In this document: in pieces, positions 1 to 5,903 of the stretch
How positions within the stretch are numbered: the stretch's first letter is position 1
Layout of the letters: each line of letters begins with the position of its first letter
NCBI GenBank assembly: GCA_958452935.1
Contig: CAUDVX010000045.1
Span: forward strand, 1-13,043
Reading direction: 5' to 3'
Source: an uncultured Collinsella sp.
Lineage (GTDB): Bacteria; Actinomycetota; Coriobacteriia; Coriobacteriales; Coriobacteriaceae
DNA: 13,043 nucleotides
Notes under the pieces: generated by a model
The model's database searches: none
What the model was told of the DNA's origin: nothing
Seen by the model: only the letters and a program-made list of their open reading frames with translations
Position numbers and translations under genes: made by a program

Positions 1-389
1 TTACCTATCGTTTGCCCCTGGCGGAGGCGGTGCGCCTGCGCGAGCGTATCGAATGCAAGAATGTGACGCTCATCCGCGGTAACCATGACGGCGACTGGGA
101 AGATTCCGACGTACCGCAGATTTGGGAAGACGTGCGCGATTACCTGGAGATTGCTCCCGGCTATGCCAAGGGCCATCGTCTGGTTATGAGCCACTACCCC
201 ATGCTTAGCTGGAATGGCAAGGCGCGTGGTGCCATCATGCTGCACGGGCATATCCACAGCAGGGGAGACCGCACCAACGCGCGCAACCGCGATCGCGAGC
301 GCCCCATTTACCGCTACGATGTCGGTCTCGATGCCAACGAGTACAGGCCCATAAGCCGCGATCAAATCCTTGGCTTTTTTGGACTGTAA
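1..389 (+). CDS. Metallophosphoesterase, calcineurin-like (5' end missing)
   Basis: This is the C-terminal part of a calcineurin-like metallophosphoesterase. The reading frame (codons from base 3) is open to the left edge, so the true start lies outside the window. About 129 residues are visible. Two signature blocks of the family are present: RGNHDGDW (metal-binding Asn and His) early in the fragment and HGHIHSR (the GHxH block) near its middle, with a further His in SHYPML between them. The N-terminal DxH and GD blocks must lie upstream. Such small single-domain enzymes hydrolyse phosphomono- or diesters with a two-metal centre; the substrate cannot be read from this fragment. No hairpin terminator follows the stop. 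The next gene begins 73 bases downstream, behind its own possible promoter. The fold is secure, the substrate unknown. Confidence 0.85.
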   Translation, partial: TYRLPLAEAVRLRERIECKNVTLIRGNHDGDWEDSDVPQIWEDVRDYLEIAPGYAKGHRLVMSHYPMLSWNGKARGAIMLHGHIHSRGDRTNARNRDRERPIYRYDVGLDANEYRPISRDQILGFFGL

Positions 390-408
390 TTCGAGGTGCA
401 GGTAGAAT
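379..408 (+). promoter_or_regulatory. Possible promoter of the antiterminator gene
   Basis: A TAGAAT -10-like hexamer at 403-408 is preceded after 18 bases by TTGGAC (379-384), a weak -35 match that overlaps the end of the upstream gene. Transcription would begin near 415, giving a leader of about 48 bases before the ATG at 463. No RAT-like sequence is visible in this leader, so the regulator may not control its own synthesis by antitermination. Confidence 0.35.
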
Positions 409-462
409 GAACGCGCCGTGTGGATGGTCTACGCGGCGTGTGTTTGCGGGAACGGTGATTCC

Positions 463-1299
463 ATGAGGGCTATCCAGCGCATTAACCACAACGCTGCCAT
501 CTGCGAAGATGGTGCGGGGCGCCAGCTTATCGCGTTGGGTCGTGGTATCGGTTTTGGCGACATGCCGCACGAGGTCGATCTTGACGTTATTACGCGTACC
601 TTTTACGGCATCGATTCAAAGTATCTGGCGTTCATCGACGAGGTCGACCCCGAGGTGCTTGAGTTTTCTGCTCAGCTGGCAGATATTGCGACCGGACAGC
701 TTTCGTACGAATTGAGTCCTAATCTGCCCATTACGCTGGCAGATCATATCCAGTTTGCCATTAAGCGCGCCCGCGAACATATGGTGGTGTCGTTGCCGCT
801 CAAGCGCGATCTGGAGCAGCTGCATCCTATTGAGTATCGATTGGGCGAGTTAGCCGTTCGCGGCATTAAGAAAACTTTTGCCGTTCGCATGCCCCAGAGT
901 GAGGCCGCGGGTATCGCCATGTCGATTATCAATGCGGCGATTAAGCCGAGCGAGCGGCGCGTGCTTGCCGAGCAGCACGAGGAGCATCTCCTCGATATGA
1001 CGGTTGCGATTATTCAAGAAGAGTTGGGCGTGACAGTCGATCGCTCGTCGTTTGCCTTTACTCGCTTTGCCACCCATGTGCGCTATCTGCTCGATCGCGT
1101 GGCAAAGAAAGAGCCGATTGACACCGAGAATTCCGGTCTTTACGACGTGCTCGTGGAGCAATATCCTGCGGCATCGCGCTGCGCTCATCGTATCGACGCT
1201 CTGATTCAAGAGGCCTTTGGCGAGCCATTGGCCCAAGAAGAGCTCGTCTATCTGATCATGCATGTGAATCGTGTGGCTCCCGCAAGCTTGAATAAATAG
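463..1299 (+). CDS. BglG/LicT-family transcriptional antiterminator with PRD domains
   Basis: A 278-residue RNA-binding antiterminator, almost exactly the length of Bacillus LicT (277). Residues 1-55 match the CAT RNA-binding domain (MRAIQRINHNAAI, then the block around ALGRGIGFG). PRD1 spans about 65-170 and PRD2 about 172-278. These domains are phosphorylated by PTS proteins and set dimerisation. Conserved phospho-acceptor histidines are seen at His95 (LADHIQFAI), His205 (RFATHVRYL) and His267 (YLIMHVNRV). The second PRD1 histidine (LicT His159) is replaced by Ser154 in AGIAMSIINAA. I chose the ATG at 463 because the CAT domain begins there; a GTG at 418 would add 15 residues with no family match. 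The gene lies directly upstream of a RAT/terminator leader and a PTS permease, its probable target. Confidence 0.93.
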   Translation: MRAIQRINHNAAICEDGAGRQLIALGRGIGFGDMPHEVDLDVITRTFYGIDSKYLAFIDEVDPEVLEFSAQLADIATGQLSYELSPNLPITLADHIQFAIKRAREHMVVSLPLKRDLEQLHPIEYRLGELAVRGIKKTFAVRMPQSEAAGIAMSIINAAIKPSERRVLAEQHEEHLLDMTVAIIQEELGVTVDRSSFAFTRFATHVRYLLDRVAKKEPIDTENSGLYDVLVEQYPAASRCAHRIDALIQEAFGEPLAQEELVYLIMHVNRVAPASLNK

Positions 1300-1411
1300 G
1301 GTCTCTGGCGTTTTATTTCCGTCGTAGTGACCGTTCGCGGACTGTTTGCTACCGTTCGTCGGCAATCTGGGTCACGGAGAACGCATCTGCCGCATATACT
1401 CGCCGTGTTTT

Positions 1412-1448
1412 GGGTGTTACTCACGGCGCAGCTCCGAGAGGCACTACC
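1412..1448 (+). promoter_or_regulatory. RAT-like ribonucleic antiterminator site
   Basis: The left half GGGTGTTACTC (1412-1422) and right half GAGGCACTACC (1438-1448) resemble the halves of BglG/SacY/LicT targets, whose consensus is close to GGATTGTTACTG and CAGGCAAAACC. CTC pairs with GAG and the outer GGT pairs with ACC, which leaves the asymmetric internal loops typical of RAT. The apical loop is longer than in the Bacillus and E. coli sites. The right half shares bases 1441-1448 with the left arm of the following terminator, so the two structures exclude each other, as in known antitermination systems. Confidence 0.7.
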
Positions 1449-1501
1449 GATTCTGTCGAGGCCCCCATTGGGTCTCTGTCGGTTGTGCGCGGGGCTTTTT
1501 T
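1431..1501 (+). terminator. Intrinsic terminator controlled by the RAT site
   Basis: GCACTACCGA (1441-1450) pairs with TCGGTTGTGC (1479-1488) with one T-T mismatch. GCTCC (1431-1435) can extend the stem by pairing with GGGGC (1491-1495). Six T residues follow at 1496-1501. Inside the long loop a second small hairpin can form from GAGGCCC (1458-1464) and GGGTCTC (1470-1476). The left arm overlaps the RAT-like site, so a bound antiterminator would prevent this stem and allow read-through into the permease gene. Confidence 0.75.
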
Positions 1502-1640
1502 CATGTCGATCCACCCGGGAATCACATGTAATCAAATCTCTTGCCAACGGGCATCGCGTGCTGCGCAGGCGCGAGCAGAATCGTGCGTCTTGGCGCTGTG
1601 AAACCCCACGGGCTTTTAGTTGGAAGAGAAGGGATTCGAC

Positions 1641-3089
1641 ATGGCTGTCGATAACAAGAAGATTGCCGAGGACGTGCTTGCTGCCATCGGCGGCGCCTCC
1701 AATGTAACGAACGCGACGCACTGCATGACCCGCCTGCGTCTGAACCTTAAGGATCAGTCCATCCCCAATGACGATGAAGTTAAGAAGATCAAGGGCGTAC
1801 TGGGTGCCCAGTGGTCTGGCGGCCAATATCAGGTCATCATCGGTCAGAACGTGCCGAAGGTCTATGACGCCGCCATTGCGTTGGGCGTCAAGGGCGAAGG
1901 CTCCATTGACGAGAGCCTCGATGGCGGCGCCAAGGAGCCGCTGACGCTCAAGACCGCGGGCAGTAAGACCCTCAACTACCTGTCCAAGACCATGGTCATG
2001 ACGATCCCCATTATCATGGGTGCTGGCATGTTCCGTACTATCGCCGTGGTTTGCGGTGACGGCATGCTCGGCATTTGGTCTGCCGATTCCGACATCTACA
2101 ACTTCTTCTACAACTGGATTTACAACGCCGGTTATTACTTCCTTCCCGTTTATTTGGGTTGGGCTGCTGCGAAGCAGCTTGGCTGCAGCCAGCCGCTCGG
2201 CATGATGCTCGGCGGTGTGCTCATTGCCCCCGAGCTCATGACGATGGTCAACGCTGCAGCGGATTCGGGCGTAACGACCACCATGGTCTACGGCGTGCTG
2301 CCGGCCCAGCTGAACAACTATTCCTCCACCGTGCTCCCCATGATTCTGTCCATGCCGGTACTCATGGTCGTCGAGAAGTTCATGAAGAAGATCATTCCTG
2401 ACATGCTCTCTACGGTGTTTGTGCCCGTGTGCACCCTGGCCGTCATGGTTCCCGTGTCGCTGTGCGCTCTGGCTCCGATCGGCTCTATCCTGGGTAGCGT
2501 GGTTGGCAACTTCATGTTCGGCCTTGGCAACGCCGGCGGCATCGTCACGATCCTCTCCCTCGTCGCCATTGCCGCGCTTTGGGAATTCCTGGTTATGACC
2601 GGTATGCACCAGGTCCTGCTTACCCTTGGTATTGTGCAGGTGCTCACGATGGGATCTGACTCCTGCGTTATGGTTGCGGCCGGTATCGCTCAGTTCGCTA
2701 CGTGGGGCATGGCCTTCGGTGCCTTCCTGCGCCTTAAGGAGACCGATGAAAAGGGCGCCATGCTTGGTTTCTCGCTCTCCGGCATTGTCGGTGGCGTGAC
2801 GGAGCCCGCACTGTATGGCTGCGGCTTTAAGTACACCCGCTGTTTGGGTGCCATGGTTGCCGGCGGTGCTCTCGGTGGCCTGATCGCAGCTCTTACTAAT
2901 GTGACGCTGTATGTTCTGGGCGCGTCCAATATTCTGTGCGTCACCGGTTTTGTTGCCGGCGGAACCGCTAATCTCGTCTGGGGATGCGTTGCGTGCGGCG
3001 TCGCATTTGTTGCCGCCGCCGCCATCGCCTACCTCTTTGGCTTTACCAAGGAGCAGCTCGAGGAAGATGCTGCTGCCGCTAAGGCTTAA
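1641..3089 (+). CDS. PTS sugar permease, EIIBC (glucose/beta-glucoside superfamily)
   Basis: A 482-residue membrane permease that takes up a sugar and phosphorylates it. Residues 1-80 form the EIIB domain, with the phospho-cysteine Cys28 in NATHCMTRLR and the GGQYQVIIG strand at 60-68. Residues 110-470 are the EIIC domain, with many hydrophobic helices, MTGMHQ (319-324) and the substrate-site signature GVTEPALYG (385-393). There is no EIIA domain; the protein ends in a short acidic, alanine-rich tail. Phosphate must therefore come from an EIIA encoded elsewhere. The ATG at 1641 has a good ribosome-binding site; an upstream TTG at 1620 would overlap that site. The gene is probably switched on by the antiterminator encoded just upstream. 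The substrate is unproven, but the downstream deacetylase points to an acetylated amino-sugar oligosaccharide. Confidence 0.93.
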   Translation: MAVDNKKIAEDVLAAIGGASNVTNATHCMTRLRLNLKDQSIPNDDEVKKIKGVLGAQWSGGQYQVIIGQNVPKVYDAAIALGVKGEGSIDESLDGGAKEPLTLKTAGSKTLNYLSKTMVMTIPIIMGAGMFRTIAVVCGDGMLGIWSADSDIYNFFYNWIYNAGYYFLPVYLGWAAAKQLGCSQPLGMMLGGVLIAPELMTMVNAAADSGVTTTMVYGVLPAQLNNYSSTVLPMILSMPVLMVVEKFMKKIIPDMLSTVFVPVCTLAVMVPVSLCALAPIGSILGSVVGNFMFGLGNAGGIVTILSLVAIAALWEFLVMTGMHQVLLTLGIVQVLTMGSDSCVMVAAGIAQFATWGMAFGAFLRLKETDEKGAMLGFSLSGIVGGVTEPALYGCGFKYTRCLGAMVAGGALGGLIAALTNVTLYVLGASNILCVTGFVAGGTANLVWGCVACGVAFVAAAAIAYLFGFTKEQLEEDAAAAKA

Positions 3090-3118
3090 GGCATCTGTTT
3101 GGGCAGGATAATTACCTA

Positions 3119-3149
3119 GGGCACTTGGTTGCACTCCAAGTGTCCTTTT
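3119..3149 (+). terminator. Hairpin with T-run between permease and deacetylase genes
   Basis: GGGCACTTGG (3119-3128) and CCAAGTGTCC (3136-3145) form a 10-bp stem with one G-T pair and a 7-base loop, followed by four T residues. It lies 30 bases after the permease stop and 18 bases before the deacetylase start. It could be a partial terminator that lowers expression of the second gene, or a stem that protects the permease mRNA. I see no clear separate promoter for the deacetylase. Confidence 0.65.
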
Positions 3150-3167
3150 CCATAGATTGGAGTCGTT

Positions 3168-3932
3168 ATGAAGCAATTGCTTATTCGCGCCGATGATATC
3201 GGTTATTCGTACGCCGTTGACTTGGGGATTGCCCGCAGCGTCAACGAGGGCCTGGTGCGCTCGGCGGGCCTTATGCCCAATATGCCCGAGGCAGAGCGTG
3301 GCTGGTCGCTCGTGGCGGATGCCGGCATTGCGGTGGGCCAGCATACCAACGTGTGCTTGGGCAAACCGTGCGCCGACCCGGCGCTCATCCCGAGCATGCT
3401 CAACGAGAACGGCGAGTTCCATAGCAGTCGTACCTTCCGCGAGCACTTTAAGCGTGGCGAGGAACTGATTGACTTCGACGAGGCCTGCATCGAGATTCGT
3501 GCGCAGCATGACCGCTTTGTCGAGATTGTGGGTCGCGAGCCCGACTACTTTGAAGCCCATGCCGTCATGAGCAAAAACCTTAACCGAGCGATCTCGGCGG
3601 TTGCCCAGGAGCTGGGCCTTAAGGAGCAAAAGGCGAGCTTCGACCCCACGGCGGTGGTGCGTTGCGGAAATACTGATCTGCGCGCGGTGATGCATTCGAT
3701 GGAGCCGGGCTACGAGCCAAAAGACTCGATTATGCAGACGGTTCGCGAGATGTCCGACGGCGAGACGGTCGTCTTTGTGTGCCACCCGGGCTATCTTGAT
3801 CGTTTTATCCTCGAGAACAGCTCGCTTACGGTCGATCGTACCAAGGAAGTCGATGCGCTGATCGATCCTGAGCTGCGCGCTTGGCTTGAGTCCCAACCCG
3901 ATCTTCGCCTGATTGATTACCGCGACCTGTAA
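3168..3932 (+). CDS. ChbG/YdjC-family carbohydrate deacetylase
   Basis: A 254-residue protein of the YdjC/ChbG family, metal-dependent cytoplasmic enzymes that remove an acetyl group from amino-sugar oligosaccharides; E. coli ChbG acts on chitobiose and its phosphate. The expected metal and catalytic residues are present: Asp9-Asp10 in RADDIGYS, His59 in GQHTNV, His131 in the EAHAVMSK block (family form DxHxH) and His206 in VCHPGYLD. The length is usual for the family and there is no signal peptide. The start ATG follows a modest GGAG site (3159-3162). The gene sits after the PTS permease, so its substrate is probably the sugar phosphate brought in by that permease. No phosphoglycosidase is present in the window to complete the pathway. 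Specificity beyond N-acetylated saccharide is inference. Confidence 0.9.
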   Translation: MKQLLIRADDIGYSYAVDLGIARSVNEGLVRSAGLMPNMPEAERGWSLVADAGIAVGQHTNVCLGKPCADPALIPSMLNENGEFHSSRTFREHFKRGEELIDFDEACIEIRAQHDRFVEIVGREPDYFEAHAVMSKNLNRAISAVAQELGLKEQKASFDPTAVVRCGNTDLRAVMHSMEPGYEPKDSIMQTVREMSDGETVVFVCHPGYLDRFILENSSLTVDRTKEVDALIDPELRAWLESQPDLRLIDYRDL

Positions 3933-3941
3933 GGGCCCATG

Positions 3942-3974
3942 CCACCACAAAGGGGACAGGCACCTTTGTGGTGG
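3942..3974. repeat. Perfect 12-bp palindrome with GGGGACAGGCACC core (REP-like)
   Basis: CCACCACAAAGG (3942-3953) and CCTTTGTGGTGG (3963-3974) are perfect inverted copies around a 9-base loop. The core across loop and arms reads GGGGACAGGCACC, a motif I recall from dispersed REP-type palindromes associated with RAYT (Y1-type) transposases; that link is from memory and unchecked. It lies 10 bases after the deacetylase stop and is followed by only two T residues, so it is not a typical terminator by itself. Confidence 0.6.
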
Positions 3975-3980
3975 TTCTGG

Positions 3981-4013
3981 CGCCGTTGCCATTATGGCGG
4001 CGGCGTCTTTTTT
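3981..4013 (+). terminator. Intrinsic terminator of the deacetylase gene
   Basis: CGCCGTTGCCA (3981-3991) and TGGCGGCGGCG (3995-4005) form an 11-bp stem with two G-T pairs and a 3-base loop, followed by TC and six T residues (4008-4013). This is a strong rho-independent terminator that ends the sugar locus before the next gene. Confidence 0.85.
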
Positions 4014-4071
4014 GTCCGTGCGGCGCGGTAGAGTGTAGGCGGTTGAAATTTGCGTCCATCGAGGAGCTGCT

Positions 4072-5829
4072 ATGAACGAGATCAAGTGCCCGCATTGCGG
4101 CGAAGTCTTTAAAGTCGATGCGTCCGGCTATGCGGATATCGTCAAACAGGTGCGCGATGCCGAGTTCTCGCGCGACCTGGATGAGCGTGTGAAGGCAGTC
4201 CAGCGCGAGGGCGAGCAGGCGCTGGAACTTGAACGCTCTCGTTCGACGGCTGCCTTGCAAAAGGCAGAGTCTCAGCGCAATGCTCAGCTTGTCGAGCAGA
4301 AGAACGCTGCAGCTCAGCAGCTGGCACAAGAGGTTGCCAAGCGCGATGCCGAGCTTGCCGAGCTGCGCGCCAAGCTCGAGGGCGCTGCCACGGAGCGCGA
4401 GAGCGCAAGCCAGCGCGCGGCGGTTGAGGCCCGTGCGGATGCGCAGAAGGAAAACGCAGAGCTCCAGCGTGAGATTGACAACCTGCGCGCGCAGCTGGGA
4501 CGCAAGGATGACGAAGCCAAACTTGCCGAGGCGGCGGCGCGCAATGCTGCTCAAAACGATCTGTCCGCCCGCGACGCTCAGATTGCTGAGCTACAGGCAA
4601 AGCTCTCCGCTGCGGACAAGGCCCAGGAGATGGCGCTTGCCGCTGCCGCGGCAGAGTCGCAGCGTGAGCTCGATGCCGCTCGCAGCGAGGCCGAGCGCAC
4701 GCTTGCTGACTATCGCGCGAAGGTACAAGAGAAGTTTTCCGCTGCAAGGGCTCAGTCCGAGCAAGAGGCCGAGGGCCTGCGCGCGCAGCTGCGCGAACAG
4801 GAGCTGACGGCCAAAATGAACCTATCGGAGGCGGTCGCTGCGGCGGAACGAGAGCGCGATGAGGCACGTGCCAAGCTGACGAGTGAGCTGGCGGTGCGCG
4901 ATTCTCGCGAGGAACAGGCAAAGGCGGCGCATGAGCTCGAGCTTGCGCAGGCCAAGCGCGCGAGCGATGACCTGATTCGCTATAAGGATGAAGAGATTGA
5001 GCGCCTTAAGGACATGAAGGTCCGCCTGTCCACCAAGATGGTGGGCGAGTCGCTCGAGCAGCACTGCGAGACCGAGTTTAACCGCCTACGCATGACGGCG
5101 TTTCCTAACGCGTACTTTGAGAAAGATAACGATGCGTCCGAGGGCACCAAGGGCGACTTTATCTTCCGCGAGTGCGACGCGAGCGGCAACGAGGTCATTT
5201 CGATTATGTTCGAGATGAAAAACGAGAACGACGAGACTGCGACCAAGCACAAGAACGAGGACTTCTTTAAGAAGCTCGACCACGATCGTCGCCAGAAGGG
5301 CTGTGAGTATGCAGTGCTCTGCACGCTGCTCGAGCCCGAGAGCGAGCTTTACAATGCCGGCATCGTGGACGTGAGCTATCGCTACGAGAAGATGTACGTG
5401 ATCCGCCCGCAGTTCTTTATTCCCATGATTACGCTTCTTCGCAACGCTGCCATGGGTTCGCTGCGCTATAAGCAGGAGCTGGCGGAGTACAAACAGCAGA
5501 ATATCGACGTCACAAACTTCGAAGCCAAGATGGAAAAGTTCAAGAATGATTTCGGTCGCAACTACGAGATCGCGAGCCGCAAGTTCCAAACGGCGATCGA
5601 TGAGATCGACAAGACGATTGGCCATCTGCAAAAGACCAAGGAGGCGCTCCTGTCGTCCGAGAACAACCTACGCTTGGCAAACAAGAAGGCCGACGACCTC
5701 ACGATCCGCAAACTCACCTGGGGGAACAAAACCATGAAGGCGGCCTTCGACGAGGCGCGTGAGGTGGCGGCGGACACGGTTGATGAGCCCACCGATGCCG
5801 ATTCGTATGAGATCGAGGATGCCGAGTAG
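4072..5829 (+). CDS. DUF2130 (COG4487-like) coiled-coil protein with nuclease-like domain
   Basis: A 585-residue cytoplasmic protein with three parts. Residues 1-20 hold one CPHCGEVF motif (Cys6, Cys9), half of a zinc ribbon. Residues about 25-320 are a long Ala/Glu/Arg-rich heptad region, almost certainly a coiled coil. Residues about 320-460 match the DUF2130 domain, with GESLEQHCETEFN, GTKGDFIFRE and MFEMKNENDE. Asp362 followed by Glu381-x-Lys383 has the layout of the PD-(D/E)xK nuclease core, a superfamily to which I believe this domain has been assigned. A helical tail (470-585) follows. The start has a strong GAGGAG site (4061-4066), and a terminator separates the gene from the sugar locus. 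The biological role is unknown; a DNA-related function is inference. Confidence 0.85.
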   Translation: MNEIKCPHCGEVFKVDASGYADIVKQVRDAEFSRDLDERVKAVQREGEQALELERSRSTAALQKAESQRNAQLVEQKNAAAQQLAQEVAKRDAELAELRAKLEGAATERESASQRAAVEARADAQKENAELQREIDNLRAQLGRKDDEAKLAEAAARNAAQNDLSARDAQIAELQAKLSAADKAQEMALAAAAAESQRELDAARSEAERTLADYRAKVQEKFSAARAQSEQEAEGLRAQLREQELTAKMNLSEAVAAAERERDEARAKLTSELAVRDSREEQAKAAHELELAQAKRASDDLIRYKDEEIERLKDMKVRLSTKMVGESLEQHCETEFNRLRMTAFPNAYFEKDNDASEGTKGDFIFRECDASGNEVISIMFEMKNENDETATKHKNEDFFKKLDHDRRQKGCEYAVLCTLLEPESELYNAGIVDVSYRYEKMYVIRPQFFIPMITLLRNAAMGSLRYKQELAEYKQQNIDVTNFEAKMEKFKNDFGRNYEIASRKFQTAIDEIDKTIGHLQKTKEALLSSENNLRLANKKADDLTIRKLTWGNKTMKAAFDEAREVAADTVDEPTDADSYEIEDAE

Positions 5830-5848
5830 GGGATAGCGTATCGCACAA

Positions 5849-5886
5849 AAGCGGGGCCGCTGGCGATGTTGCCAGCGGCCCCGCTT
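5849..5886. terminator. Terminator between convergent genes
   Basis: AAGCGGGGCCGCTGGC (5849-5864) and its exact complement (5871-5886) form a perfect 16-bp GC-rich stem with a 6-base loop. On the minus strand the stem runs into TTTTGTG, a usable T-run. On the plus strand the tract is poorer (CTTCGTT). It lies 19 bases after the DUF2130 stop and 17 bases beyond the helicase stop, so it probably serves both genes and ends helicase transcripts best. Confidence 0.88.
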
Positions 5887-5903
5887 CGTTCCATTGCGCC
5901 CGG

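Larger units (their letters stand above)
1300..1640 (+). promoter_or_regulatory. Regulatory leader between antiterminator and PTS genes
   Basis: This 341-base gap has no gene. A TATACT -10-like hexamer lies at 1395-1400, with no good -35 in front of it, so an activator or a weak promoter is possible. Transcription would start near 1407, just before the RAT-like site (1412-1448) and its overlapping terminator (1431-1501). The remaining 140 bases to the permease ATG at 1641 hold only short weak hairpins and the ribosome-binding site AGAAGGG, 7 bases before the start. No second RAT is seen. Confidence 0.6.

Noticed and set aside
3942..3974. CRISPR-type repeat or attachment site
   Set aside because: There is only one copy in the window, with no spacer series, integrase gene or tRNA nearby. 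It is better described as a REP-like palindrome.
1248..4085. 945-codon open frame on the minus strand
   Set aside because: It runs antisense to three well-supported genes and across two terminators and a RAT site. Its translation is His/Gly/Asn-rich without any family motif. It is a by-product of GC-rich codon bias in the plus-strand genes.
4314..4544. Short repeated protein pattern as a tandem DNA repeat
   Set aside because: The apparent repetition is Ala/Glu/Arg heptad bias of the coiled coil. No exact DNA unit repeats in tandem.
4142..4921. 259-codon minus-strand frame inside the DUF2130 gene
   Set aside because: It is an Arg/Pro/Ala-rich translation opposite the repetitive coiled-coil codons, with no start signal or motif. 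It is a shadow frame.
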